Source: Neurospora tetrasperma FGSC 2508 (Eukaryota; Ascomycota; Sordariomycetes; Sordariales; Sordariaceae). Taken from it: DNA of 64,000 bases. Within the stretch, counting starts at the first letter, position 1; each line of letters begins with the position of its first letter. The notes beneath the pieces are model-generated. The model worked only from the letters and a program-made list of their open reading frames with translations, ran no database searches and was not told the DNA's origin. A program made the position numbers and the translations under genes. The stretch lies in the NCBI RefSeq assembly GCF_000213175.1, contig NW_009799104.1, forward strand, positions 647,048 to 711,047, read 5' to 3'. Positions 1-12,655 of this stretch are shown here, one piece after another.

Positions 1-3000
1 GCCGAGGCGAGCTTCCTCGTTTTGTACGAGAGGGGGGAGCTGGTTATGGTCACCGACTAGAACAAACTTGCGTGCCATGCGGATGGGACCAAGACAGATA
101 GGAAGCGTGATCTGGGAAGCCTCGTCGACTATGCAGTAGTCGAAGATGCGCTCGGCGAAGACAGGGTGGTTGATACCCAAGCAAGTCGTCGCCACAATCG
201 GGGTGTCGTTCCAGGCCTCGTGGATCTCCGAAAAAGAAGTCTTTGGCACGCCGGCGAGGGTGGCGAACGAAGGAACTTCAGGGTGAACCTTGACGGGAGG
301 ACCGAGACGAAGAATCGGAATCCCGTCATCCTTGAGCTTCAACAAGATGTTGTCCACGGCGGTGTGGGTGTAGGAAGTTAGCAAGACTGTTTTCTTCTGT
401 GCCACCAAGGCACGGATGATGTGCGCAATGGTAGTCGTCTTGCCCGTACCAGGCATACCAAGCACAAGGGCATAGTCCTGAGCAGACATGACCTTCTCGA
501 CAGCCGCCTTTTGATCGACGTTCAGACCTTGACCCGACGCGGTAGAAGGGAGAATATACTGCGTTGGCACAGCCTTGAAGCGGGGGGCCTCAAGGTCGAC
601 AACCAATCTCCTGATCTGCCTAGATCCAAAGACTCCATCGGCCATGATCTGAACAAGATTGTTGCGTACTGTTGCCATGCCATTGCTGAACTCATCTTTG
701 TCTAGACGGTAGCGGACCGGGCCGGCTTCACGGTCTTCCGGGGCGTTATCACCAGAGCCAGGAACCTGCATGATGCTGGCAAAGACCTGATTATCGGCCT
801 CGTCGAAGCCAGGCTGTCGGACGCGCGCATTGTGCAGTCTTCTGTCCACGGCAACAGCGATGCGAGTCTTTCTGACTGAGGTGACATAGCCTAGCGCAAG
901 TGCAAAGTGACCTTGTTCATCAGAAATGACAATGGGCTCACCCACAGTCAGTTGCGAGTCCAGAAACGAAAAGCCGGGGGCAGGCTTGTCCTTGATGAAG
1001 GTGTAGGCGAAACGGTTGGTCTTGCCCATCTGTTGGTGATTCTCGTATGCTGAGCCCTCTTCGATGATGACATTGGCGAAGCAACGTCCAACCTTCTCGC
1101 GCTCTGTACTGACCATAGTCCATAGCTCTCGGCGAAGCTTTTGGCTTTCCTTTTCCTCCTTGGTGAGAAGTTCTTCCCATTTCAAGAAGAACTCCTTGTG
1201 GGTAGGGCTGAGATGGTTGACTACTTCATCAAACTTCTCGTTCATTGCACTCGTCTCCCCATCTCCGTCATCAGCAAGTTTGTGATAGATGAAACAGGTC
1301 GTCTGAGCATAGCATCTGCCGCACGCATTCTTGCTCTTCTTCATAGGGGGCAGTTGGACACTCCGCTCACGAATGTAGCAAGCCAGCTGGTTGCGCTGCA
1401 TGATCATGTGGCGGATCTCATGCCTAACGGCGGGAATGCGCAGTGTCTGTGATGTCTCCATGTAGTAAAGGATACCGTAGACAATCTCAATATCGTAGCG
1501 ATCCGAGAGCAGCAAGTTGTAGAGTGCTGTTTGCGCCTGATGGTTGCTGTTGACATTTTTGCCGGTCTTGACCTCGAAGGGGACGGTCAAGGTCTTGGTC
1601 GTTGACGCCTTTGAGCTTGAGCCCCTTGCTGGGGGGTCGCGCATAGTGACCTGGACGGTGGCATCGATGTTGCCCTTGAGACCATACATGGGTGACCAGA
1701 CATGTTCCTCGACATCCAGAAGCTTGCTGACACACATGGTAGCCTTGTCACCGTTCCGACCTTGGACGATAGCATCAGGCTTTGGCTGGGAAGTTACGAA
1801 CAGCTGAGCCCAAGACCGGAGTTCAGGCATCTTGGATTGTACATGACTCTTTGCATCGTCCATGCCGACCTTGAGGATGTACAGGTCCTCAAGATGCTTC
1901 TCAAGAGTCTTGTTGATGACGTTTGTGAGGAATGCCGGATCCCATTTATTGGCTACCAAAGCTTCCTGGAAAATCTCGTGCAGAATAGTACCGTAGACAA
2001 GGGCGGGTGACAAGTCACTGGTTGCTTTGACTCTGTCCTGCAAGACCGCACGCCGCATGCAGCTGAATGAGTCGGCAACGACAGTGGATGAGATGAGCTG
2101 ATCTGGGTGCAGGATCAGCATGTTCTGGTTGTTGTCGACGACACATTTCCCCTGGTCTTCGAACTGGCCGATAATGTGGACGTATGCGCTGACGCTCGCG
2201 GGAGTATCAAACCAGTCGCCTCGAAGATGGATCGTTCGCACAGAGTTGGTTCTATCAGCCTGTACGATGAGGATCTAAGAACGGACAATATCAGTAGAGG
2301 AGACATACACATACGGTTGAAGAGGAGACTCTACCTTCTCAGGGGATTCACGGCCACGGTCATCCGTGTAGGAGCTCTCGAGAACATTGGTTACCAGATA
2401 CCTCTGTATGGCTCTAGGCTTTTGACTAGGCTAATATAGATGTCTTAGCATACGCACTTCCATCTCTTTCGGATCGACAAGCTCACTTTCATAAACATAC
2501 ATGTGAGGAAACATCTTGCGCATGGCTGGCACGTTGTGTCGCAGCCATTTCGACCGCGTCAAAGTCAAAATCATTACCGAAATCATCACCAAACTCGTCA
2601 TCTTCATCGCCCGCAACCTGTTGAGGCAATTTTTTGGGTGACTGCGTCTTCCTAGGCGATAGTCTCTTCTTGGGGGACGGTCTCTTTCTAGGTGACAACC
2701 TCTGGGCAGGTTTCTGTGTTGCAGACTCAACTTGAGCCACCAGGTCTTCTACCCCATCAAAGATATCGTCATCGAGATCACCAAATTCGTCATTATCGAC
2801 AAGGGTCTTTGACGATTCGCGTGGAGCTGGCGAGACAGCGTCACTTGCCATGAGAGTGCTACCGTCGCCTTGACCAAGGATACTAGCGTCCAGTTCGAGG
2901 AGAGTGCTCTCGTCAAAGTCAAAGTCGTCATCACCGTAGTCCGAAGATGCCTTTTCGGGTTGTTTTGAGGCGTCAGTTTCGGTACTTTGCCGCTCGGCCT

Positions 3001-4048
3001 TTTTCCGTGAGGGAGAGGAGTTTTGGTCAGGAACGGTTTGGGGTGTTGTCTTTCTCTTTGATGGTGACTTCTTCTTGGGAGAGGGTGACTTTTTCTGCTG
3101 TGCTGGAGCACTGTTTGGCTTTTTCGAGCTGTCGATCTCTCCATCAACGGATTGTAGTAGTTCTGACAACAGGCTCGACTTCTTCTTTCTGGGAGTATCC
3201 TGGGAAACGATCCTATCTTGTTCATCAGGACAAAGGGTACGGCGCCGCTTGGGCCAAGCGGAACCGCAACTGACGGACTTTCTCAGCGATCGATCGCTTG
3301 ATTGCGGGCGAGGTGAGGACGATGCCATAAGCTGGGCAAAGAGGGGGTTCTTGTGGTTTGAGGGACTCGTCTCATTTCCATTAGAAGAGTAACGGCTCCA
3401 CAAGTCCGAGGCAGGATCTGCATGGGGTGTCTTGGAAGCGCCGGCAAACCTCTTGAGGGCGACGTGGGGAGTGGTCAACTTGGCAGCCGGTGATGAGGCA
3501 GGCGAGGAGCTTTTCGCACGTCTCCTGCCATTCTTGGGGATCATTGGCGAAGCGGGTAGTTGTAAGGGCACTCCGGACCTCCAGTCGACCCTGTCACCGG
3601 GCGACTTTTCTCCATCTTCCTCTTCGGTGATGACTTCAGGTACACCAAACAGATCTTTCCATGAATGGCGATCTGCGGGAGTTTTGGCGTCGCTGGATGG
3701 CTCGTCGTTGGAGTCTGGTAATGGCCTCTTCCTGGGGATCGACTTGGTGGTGTTGATGTTTTCTTTCTGCAGTTCGTTGCTGGCGGCCTTTACGGGCTTT
3801 ACAGACTTTGGTGGTGGTTTGGAAGATGTGTCGTCGGATCGGAAGGCCTGGAGCTTGTTCTTGGAAGATTCCGAGACGGGGGCTAGCGATTGTAGAGGTC
3901 CTTTGTTGGGGGGATTGCTTCTTGTCCTCTGCCATCCTCCGCGCTGTCATTGCCATGTTAGTAAAGACTTATCATCCAGGAAAGGCCATTTGTGACGGAC
4001 CTTGGGAGGCTGGGCATAGGCGTCCGAGTAAGACTTTTTGAGAGGCAT
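1..4048 (-). CDS. dna2: DNA replication ATP-dependent helicase/nuclease Dna2 (3' end beyond window)
   Basis: Dna2 trims long Okazaki-fragment flaps and resects DNA ends in the nucleus. Exons on the minus strand: 4048-4001, 3943-2501, 2403-2335, 2274-1 (open at the edge); all introns are phase 0, giving 1278 residues so far. The N-terminal third is disordered and basic, with a run of SPRK/SPKK motifs (about residues 430-450). The RecB-like nuclease carries EVKTGK (from residue 754) and iron-sulfur cysteines at 592, 838, 841 and 847 (C, then CGRCYAQTTC). The superfamily 1 helicase has Walker A GMPGTGKT (1126-1133) and DEASQ (1237). Helicase motifs after GDHNQLPP are missing because the window ends. 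The 57-nt first intron has a TACTAACA branch site; the 97-nt second intron is the least certain. The family assignment is secure. Confidence 0.95.
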
Positions 4049-4312
4049 TGTATTGTGGAGGCGCCTTGGACCCAAATAAGGATAAAGTAAACAAAAACAA
4101 ATTCAATGGCGACGGCGCTGGGAGCCAATGGGTGGATGTGCTGCTGAATGACCCAAAAAGTCCAAAAGACGAAGCAAAGTGGTGATGGTCAAGGCACAAA
4201 TCAGAAAGCGAGGTTATGTGTATCGCAGACCCATGGCTTGAGAATCCGGAGTCTGGGACCTGGGCTGGGTGGTGGTCGAGGTGAAGTGGGAAGAAGAAGT
4301 TGAGTCCTTGAG

Positions 4313-4318
4313 ACGCGT
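4313..4318. promoter_or_regulatory. MCB-like ACGCGT upstream of dna2
   Basis: A palindromic ACGCGT (MluI cell-cycle box core) lies about 265 bp upstream of the dna2 start codon. In yeasts this motif binds MBF and drives G1/S genes. That it works here is inference from the motif and the replication gene beside it. Confidence 0.4.
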
Positions 4319-4365
4319 TTCCTGCTGCGCTGCATGCCCGGTTCTGCCAAACAGTCAATCAATCA

Positions 4366-4373
4366 ACGCGAAA
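4366..4373. promoter_or_regulatory. ACGCGAAA (MCB/SCB-like) upstream of dna2
   Basis: ACGCGAAA (TTTCGCGT on the other strand) sits 48 bp beyond the ACGCGT site, about 318 bp upstream of the dna2 ATG. It resembles SBF/MBF or E2F-type sites. Function is inferred only. Confidence 0.35.
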
Positions 4374-4941
4374 CCTCCCCTCCAAAAGTACAATTAATTG
4401 TTAGCAAGGGGGTGCCTGGAGCTCTCAGCAGGTACCGCTGTGCCGATAAGATAAGCCCCACACTTTGGTACCCCTGTAGGCACATGGGCGGCGGTTGGAC
4501 CGCTGACGTCTAGCGGATCAGCCGCCTGTGTTACAGCGTCGCATCAGCGGGAGCTCCATCGGTGGAACGTCCAACTTCACACGTCCATCACTTCCCTTCA
4601 CTTCGGCGGCTTCCGAGTCCTCTCTTCACCTAACTCCCCTTCCTTCAACTTCCCTTGCCTACCTAGACGGAGCTTCACCGCCGAGGCCATCTACCTACCT
4701 CTACCGAGAACAAGGGGCGGATGTAAGTGGGCGCCAACGGACTTAACTTGACGACTTCGGACGTACCAACGATTCGCGAGACGAGACGTGGGCAGTCGAT
4801 CCGATCTACGGAGTTACAGCGCTAGACGCACATCAGTAAAAGAAGAAGACGACGACGACGACGAGACTATGAACCGACTATAACCAACACACTTGTCGGG
4901 TCAACTCTATATACACAGTACTCAATACACAGGTAGCAACC

Positions 4942-7900
4942 ATGGACAACTATCCGCGCGGCAGCTTGGACCACAACATTCCCTTCCTCCTCACCCTCGG
5001 CGTCTCCCCTCCCAACTCCAGCTCAGCCCACAACCCTGAACTGGGCAAGACTCTCAAGGACCAGGCCATCGAGGTCCGGTCCGATCTTCCTCCTCTCGAT
5101 CTTCCTCCCGCGCAAGCTCTGTTACACTACATCCAAGAGCGGGATGCCTCGACCTTACCATGCATCGCATACGAGCACCAGCTTCGCTACCGGTTCCGGG
5201 TCAAGTCAGCAGAGAGGGTGAGTATCCTCTAGCCGTATGATATCTAAACTATACCTTAGCTCATCTCTAACCCATTTTATTCTCTTCAGTCCTTCCTGCT
5301 GCCTCCCCGCCGCGCCCGCTTGCCCGAAGGGATAGAAGCTCCTCCGGGTGCCATCCTCCATTCGCCATTCTCGCCTCTGACTCCGATATCCCCTCTGTAC
5401 CCCGACGGCCTGATCGATGGGCAATGGACGCTGAAACACCAGGAACTGATTCCCAGTGTCGTGCTCTGCTTCTACAACCTCGTCTCCGACCCAAATCAGT
5501 CCACCCTAAGCGATAACCACATCAAGTCCGACGTGAACAAGTTGAGGAACCTGCTGATCCAATCAGGCCACAAGATCAAGCTCGCCATTGTATTTCTGTC
5601 CGACCCTTCTGGCGACCACACGGACTACCTCCAAGATCGCATTGAGATTATTCGCAGGGGCTGTGCGCTTGACCCCAAGTCGGTCTTCCTCATGCCCCCT
5701 AACGAGAACCACGAAGACCTTGCGCGCATGGCCGAGAATATGTTGATCACATTATACGGCGCTTCAATGGAGTATTACAAAGAACTGGGCAGGCATTCCC
5801 GAAAGAAGAGAGGAAGGGGAGTTGCTCCGCCGCCAACCGTGCCACCAACAACAGGTACTTCCCAAACGCTTTCGCTGGCAGGATGGAATGTTCGTTATGA
5901 TTTCAAGTCAGCTGTACTGGCCGAATTTCGCCTGGAAATGGAGAACGCCCTGCGCTCTTACGAACAAGCATACGAGAACCTGCTAAGCTCAGAGGTTGTC
6001 GAACTAATACCAAGTTGGAGTCCTCGCTGGAACGAGGCGCGGCTTCTTGCTGACGTGATAGCCATCCGCTCCATTCGCTGCTTGTTATGGGGCGCTCAGA
6101 ACAGCGCGGCCGTTCGCAGGTGGCAATTCCACCGCGAAAGGATGGCGGATCTTGTCGAGCGCCTTGGAAGAGGCACCAGCAACTATGGGTGGGAGGCCTG
6201 GCAAGCACGTTGGGCAATCGTCATGGCGAACTTGATGGAGAAGGCAGGCATCCCAGAGCTTGATCCTGCTGAGATGCGACTCTACCTCAACCCAGAAAAG
6301 AACATTATGGGGGAACGACTACAACCCTGGGAGTTCCTTCACCATACAGGTTATTGGTATCGTCTGGCTTCCAGGCACTTGTATGCCCGGAGAGCCCGGG
6401 CTCGTGCGATGCCTGAAGACGATAGGAGACCACCAGGCTCTTCTCCGGCCTCTCACCTTGCGAGCAGGGGCTTCATATATGACACCTTCATGTGTCCAGA
6501 ACCCCACGAGGAGTTTCCGCTGGAGCACATGACCTATAAGGGTGTGGATCATAACGGCATGATCATCGACTGCCTATCACGAGCACTTAACGAGTTTTTG
6601 CAGAGGGACCAAGCACGGCTGGCTGCTGAGTTGTCTCTAGAGTTAGCCAGGGAACTGAGTCTCAGGCAGGAATGGGCCAAGGTTGTCGAGTTGCTGCGGC
6701 CTATCTGGCAAACCATGTCGTTCAGGAAGGAACGCTGGCCAACATTGGCCGAGGAAGTTAGCTGGGCTCTAAGGGCAGCCGCTTCAAAGACTGGTGATCT
6801 TGGTGATGTCGTTACCATTGACTGGGAATTGCTGGACCGAGGTAAGATGCCAAGAGTTCTGAGTGACTTCGTCTGCTGATGGTAGAATATAGGCTTCACG
6901 AAACGCAAAAACTGGCAATATGACATCACAAAGTCCCTACAACCAATAACGCCGGATCCCAAGCCGCTTGTCAATATCGCAGATGGCCAGATCATCCCGC
7001 CTATTTCAGCTACCTTTGTCTTCAGAGACGAGGAAGGGAAAGCAGGCCAGACCACCCGTGCCCAACTGTGCCTCCGTTCCAACGCCCATGTCGAATCCGC
7101 TCCCATACCATTCAGCAGGATCGAGGTCAAGTTCAATGGCAGCATCAACACTCTCGTACTAAGACATAAAATACAAGAAGAAGAAGGCAGCAAGCGACAA
7201 AAGCATGGTAACGTTGTTTTATGTCCGGTACCCCTTGAGGATATCACCCCTAGCGATAGAGAGCCGACGACAGAAGACTCGGCCGAGGAGGATGAGAGAG
7301 GAACTGAGTTACAAGGCACCACCGACCTGACTCTTTCACCTGGTTATACTCTCGTCTGCGTTATGGACATACCACTTCGCGAACAAGGCGAAGTAACCGC
7401 TCTTTCTCTCACCGCGACACTCGAGACTGAGTCCTTTGACCTCCACCAGTCTCTCAAACTCCGGGATATGCCCAACATGACCCACATTTGGTATCCCACA
7501 CCCTCAACCAGGAAGCGCATCACCCGGCCAGTCAGTCCTCTGTCCCTCCGAATCCTTCCAAGGCCTCCCAAGATGGAGATCAAGAGCGAGATCAAGGAAC
7601 AGTACTACACCAACGAGGCGATAACACTCGACTTTGACATCTACAACGCCGAAGACGTCGAGGCTCCTTCCAAGTTCGATGCGCTCTTATTCTGCGACGA
7701 GGACGAAGCGTCATTGACTGCTCCGTCTTTCACAGTGGAAGTCGTCTCAGAAGAACAACAAACAAAAGAAGAGGAGGAGGAGAACAAGAAGAAATCTTCC
7801 ACAAGCAGCTCCTCCGGCCGCGAATCCAAGGTCTCCTCTTACTTCCTCGGCGACATCCAGCCAAGCACCACCACCACCGTCCGCTTACATTTCCCACCCA

Positions 7901-9069
7901 TCGAGCGACCCAGCCGCTACGAGTTGACTCTCCGCGTAGTCTACCACCTGTCCACCAACCCCGGCACTACCATCATCCAAACCTCCGTCTTCCAACTCAA
8001 CGTGCTCAACCCCTTCGAAGCCAACTATGAGCTCCTCCCGCGCGTCCACCCCGACCCCTGGCCTTCCTTTTTCGACGCCGAAAACATCCAACCTCTTTCC
8101 CTCCCGTCTCAAGTAGAAGAGGAGGACAACGACGCAGTAGTGCCCTACAAAGGCCTCCACCAATCCTGGTCTCTCCTCACCCGCTACGCCTCCTTCGCCT
8201 CTGAAGATCTCAAGGTCGTCGACGTAGACGTCAAAGTTCTACGCCAGCCACAGCCACAGTCACAGCCTAGCCAGACGAGCTCTCCTGAGCCAATGACCTG
8301 CCTAATCACCCGCCACCACCACGACGACTCAAACCTTCCCGTTGAAAAGGGTGGTGGCCACGTAATGAAACCACACACCATCGAAACCACCTCGTTCGAT
8401 ATCGTCGCGCAAAAATTCAGTCTCGACGATCGCGGCCCGGCACCACTTGACTTGGCCATGGTCATCCGATGGAAACGGCTCCCCACACCTTCCTCATCTC
8501 CAGAAACATCTCCATCTACAGAACAAGAAGATGCCGAAGAAGAAGAAGAAACAGTAATAAACACCACCACCCTCCCCTGCCCACGCTTCTCCCTCTTCGG
8601 CATCGAACCCCGCGTGCTCGCCCACGTCACCTACCTCGACACCTATAACCCAGACTCTTTTACTCCCCTGATCCTCTTAAGGGTAATCATCGAAAACGCC
8701 TCCAACCACTTCTTGACGTTTGGCGTATCGATGGATACCTCAAGTGAATTCGCCTTCTCGGGCCCCAAATTGTCGGCGGTGCCCGTGTTGCCTGTGAGTA
8801 GAAGGGAAGTGGAGTATAGGCTTTTGCCTACTAGCCTGGGACCTGGATCGGGCGAGACGGAAGAGAGGGAGGAAAAGAAGAAGAAAAAGGACAAGACGAG
8901 TGAACAGCAGGGATACTGGATCAAGCCAGGCTTGACTGTGAGAGATAAGTACTTCCAGAAGGTGTTGAGGGTGATTCCTGCGTCTGAGGGGGTGAGGGTG
9001 GATGCGAAGGAGGGAGGGTTCTTGGTTTGGGTACCTACTGGTGAGGGGCCTGATGATGGTGATGAGTAG
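4942..9069 (+). CDS. TRAPPC11-like TRAPP complex subunit (foie gras/gryzun protein)
   Basis: This is probably the fungal TRAPPC11 subunit of a TRAPP tethering complex, acting in ER-Golgi traffic. Exons: 4942-5217, 5290-6841 and 6893-9069; the sum is 1335 codons (1334 residues). The start has a good context (accATGg). From about residue 285 the sequence SLAGWNVRYDFKSAVLAEF opens the helical foie gras domain, which runs to about 560. The C-terminal half is beta-rich as in gryzun domains, for example the LTLRVVYHLSTNPGTTI stretch. It is interrupted by acidic low-complexity inserts (EEEEENKKKS, EEEEE). Human TRAPPC11 is about 1130 residues; the extra length is mostly these inserts. The second intron is only 51 nt. 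It is transcribed divergently from dna2, with no functional link evident. Confidence 0.85.
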
Positions 9070-9214
9070 ATAATGTTGTGTTTTAAGGATCAATTCGTAA
9101 GGGAGAGAAAAGCAAGTCTTCAGCGATTAAGTTTAAGTATAAGCGAAAAAGCCTGTACAAGTAATAGACTTGACCATGATATCCGTCTTATTCAATGGGC
9201 TCATAGTTAACAAC

Positions 9215-11257
9215 TCAACGAGTGACCTCACTGCTCTCCACACCGAGCTCACACGCCCCGTGTGAGGTATCTAGCTCTCGGGGTGGACTCGATGCGTCGA
9301 GCTCCCAGCGCTCATTGATACCTCCTCCACATGCCAATTCATCTGGCGGGGTGTACATCTCCGTTGCCAGGCCTTCTGTAGGAAGCTTTCTTTTGGGTTC
9401 GAGGGAAGGGGAATGCTTCAGTGCGTTACCATTACTCTGACCAGGTTTAAGCTCTTCGTCGGATGGTGAGGGCTTCGATCTCTTCTGCCAAAGCCAATAA
9501 GCCAACCCAGATAGTATACACAAAATAACGGCACCGCCCACCACTCCCCCCGCAATCGATCCGGCTTTGCCAACAGACGACTGCTGACCCGAGTCTGGGC
9601 CAGGGGCGGAGGTAGCAATGGAAGTCGGGGCCGAACCCGAGGTCGTCGCGGTAAACGAAACAGGGTTCTTCAGGAACATCCTCTTCACCTCATCAGACGA
9701 CCACGATAGCGCAGACAGATTCTTATCTTGGTACCATTCCTCCACAAACTTGGGGGTCCTGTAGTCCTCTGCGTCGGCATCGTAGTTTCCATCCTTGCTC
9801 CAGACGAGATCAGTCAAATCGAAGATGCCGAGGCCCTGGGGAAAAGGATCTTCATCCCAGGTAGACCAGTTCTTACCGAGACCGCCTACTACCAGCATTT
9901 GGCGCTTTCCGACCACGACGCAATCCTGGTTGTTGCACGGCTCGACTGAGTGTGCATCAATTTTGAGCCAGACGAAGCCTAGGAGGCTTAGGATGTAGAT
10001 GTCGTCATAGAATGCGTAACGCGCCCTGGGGGCCTCGTTCTCTCCGCCGTAGATGAAACTACGTGGAGTAGAATCGAGAATAAGTTAGTTTATGCTCGGA
10101 GGCTCAGAGGGACAGATATTCCGCATGTCAAGCTGGACATCAAACAGGCATGGGATGTTTTTGGTGTTCTCACTTACAGTTCATAGGTTCCAGCCGGGCT
10201 GGCAACACCCACCATACAAAAATCAAACCGATCCGTCGGCGCATATCCCACCGTATTCTGCCATCCCCACTGCCCAGTCTTGGGATCATAAAAAGTGATA
10301 TTGTTGAAATCCCGAACATCTCCAGCGATAATTCCTCCCAAAACCAACATCAAGCCATTGGAGCCAAACTGAGGGACAAAATGCGCGCGACCACCAGTCA
10401 GCATGGGCATCGCCGCGCTGGTGTCGGTTCTTGAGAAGGTCCTGCTCTTCATGTCGTAAGAGACCATACCTGGAATCGGGGTGCGATGCCAGTACTTGGG
10501 ATCCATGGTGGGGGAGGTATTGTTGGAGTCTGGGTCTATCGTGATCGCTGTCGTGCCGCCTATTACAAAGGCTACACCGCCGGCGGAAGAATCGTGGGTG
10601 GCTGTGAATGCTGCCATGTCGGTCAAGTTGAGCTTGTTTAGAACGTCTGGGTTTGAAGGCCGTTCCAACGTCCAGGTGCCGCCACCTGTGCCGTCGACCG
10701 TAAATTTCCAGATCCCGTCCTTCGTGATCTTGTCCCTGTTAATCATGTACGGCGCTCGTCCTCCAAAAATGTGGAAGGCGTCGCCACTGGGGTCATTCCA
10801 GATTGCCTGGTCGGAAAGCGCCACTGGTCCCTTTTTGGGAGTCACCTTGATCTCGACCGTCGATGCGGTCCATGATTGTGATATGTCGATGGAGAGAGTC
10901 GAGTTACAGGGATCGGTGGCGAAGTGGCCAGGTTGTATTTCGCCGTATATCAATTGGCTTATTTCACCTCCGTCGATATAAACATAGTTTCCCAGCACCG
11001 TTACTTGGCAATTAGTGCAGAAGTTAGCGAACATTATATACCACTGTATTTGTCAGGACGAATATGATGGGAATCGATCACCTACCTCGTGCATAGCTTC
11101 GACGAAGGAATCTGTTGGCAGGTGGGGCATCCAAATACTGCTGGTCTTGTCCGAAAACACTCGAGAAGAGAACGGAGGTGAGCAAGATCAGACTAAAGCC
11201 ACGGGAAGACACTGAAGAGTAACCGCACATTGGATATAAGCGGGAGATCATTTCCAT
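9215..11257 (-). CDS. Kelch-repeat protein with signal peptide and one C-terminal membrane span
   Basis: Predicted cell-surface or secretory-pathway kelch protein; its biochemical role is unknown. Exons: 11257-11086, 11003-10178 and 10058-9215, summing to 613 residues. An N-terminal hydrophobic segment (FSLILLTSVLFSSVFG) looks like a signal peptide. Kelch-type blades carry the recurring motifs YVYIDGGEIS, FHIFGGRAPY, MLVLGGIIAG, FIYGGENEAP and MLVVGGLG. A Ser/Thr-rich stalk precedes a transmembrane helix (GGVVGGAVILCILSGLAYWLW, about 505-525), then a basic, Pro/Ser-rich cytoplasmic tail. For intron 1, only the CCAAG acceptor at 11004, after GCTAAC and CACTAAT branch-like sites, keeps frame with the GTAGGT donor. 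Start 11257 (MEMISR) was preferred; 11251 is equally possible. Many filamentous ascomycetes carry such proteins. Confidence 0.8.
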
Positions 11258-12655
11258 GGCTGTACGCAATGATGGAGAATGGTAGGTGAGTCTGAGTTCA
11301 GGTTGAGAAGATTGAATGATCAAAGATAGATTGAACATGAAGTGTTTGGGTTACGATAGGAAAGAAGAGAAAAAAAAGGGGGGTAATACAGAGTAGAAGA
11401 CAAATGATCAATGGTGTCTTTAGGTCGTACCAACCTCCCAGGACCGAGTTTGAGACACTCGAAGTCTAGTCCCTCTTATGCAACCACCAGGGCGTACGAA
11501 ACAGAACGAGGCTTTTGATAGGGGCATCCTGCGGATACTTAACTCGGATCTTCATTTTCAGGTTGCTCTCTGCCATTTGTGCTGGTACCACCGTAGCGGA
11601 AGTGCTTAATGTTGGTCGGTAAGTGGCTGAACATATTGCCCCATGAATGGAGGAGACCTTTTGGAGATATACGGGTACCCGATGACATGGTATGCACCGC
11701 AAGAGTGAGGTTTGGCGAGAGATATACCAGGTCCGTCCCGTTGTTGGAGGGTGGAGGCGGTGAAACTGAGATCCAGTGTAACAAGGGAGCTAAGATGTTC
11801 CTCGTCTTCGAATTATGGAAAATGCTTTTTTGCTTGACGAGTTAAAGGATCAGAGAAGACAAATTTCGTCGAAAGGAGGCATGTCACTTCAGGAGCGCAA
11901 CCCGGTTGATGGCCCTTTCCTTGTAAGAAATCCACTGTGGGCTGTGCTCTTTCCAGATCCAAACATAGGTAATCTATGCTTGGGTAGTGACTTCTCTCCA
12001 CGGTAATCATGTGGCAACCTTATATGAGTGGAAAGCGCGACATGACAAAGCGTGAGTGTTTCGGAAGGTGTTGGCAGGACGCAATAAGCTATAAAACACC
12101 ACAAAGAGCGGTCATACGTATTTCGCAAGACACTGATTGATTATGAAAATGGAGAGCATAACTGACAATGATGAGGCCGTCAACTTGATTCTAGCTCCTG
12201 GGCGACATAGCTATTCTTTTGTTAGTTTCTTCGAGTTTCTTTTTGCACCTTTCTGGACCTCCTTCATACTGTAGCGCTGGTCATCTTTCTCATGGAGGGG
12301 CAGAGGAGAAAGAATACCATAATGGGTAATATGCTTTATGATCTTTTGCCTAGTTTTGTTTTGTCACCATCAAGAAATAATCAGGACGCCCACCAACACC
12401 AAAGAAGGTTCGAAACACACCGAAAAATAATCTATAAGAACAGAACTCCTTGTAACTTCTCCCCTCGCTCGCTGAATGTATTCCAAGAGCTTATGACAGA
12501 CTCATAAGTATGTCATTGGCCTTCATCAAGTGTTACGCCGGCCTTCCGAATATCTGACTCGATGGGTAAAGAAAATCAACCATGCCATGCCATCAATCAA
12601 AGGCTAGGAACACGCTCAACACACTTTCTAAGAACACCCCAAAAATGCCTTTAGT
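11258..12655. other. Intergenic, no gene assigned
   Basis: This holds the promoter side of the kelch gene and the 3' side of the next minus gene. Overlapping minus-strand ORFs at 11539-11784 (81 codons) and 11813-12010 (65 codons) have protein-like composition. At least one other frame is open over the same bases, and I could not join them by convincing splice sites. I see nothing else definite. Confidence 0.4.

Larger units (their letters stand above)
4049..4941. other. Divergent intergenic region, dna2 / TRAPPC11-like gene
   Basis: This 893-bp stretch separates two genes transcribed away from each other and must hold both promoters and leaders. It contains the two G1/S-type motifs listed separately and a short GAC trinucleotide run near 4849-4865. 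A 72-codon plus ORF at 4528-4746 is probably part of the leader; it has no recognisable protein features. Confidence 0.7.
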
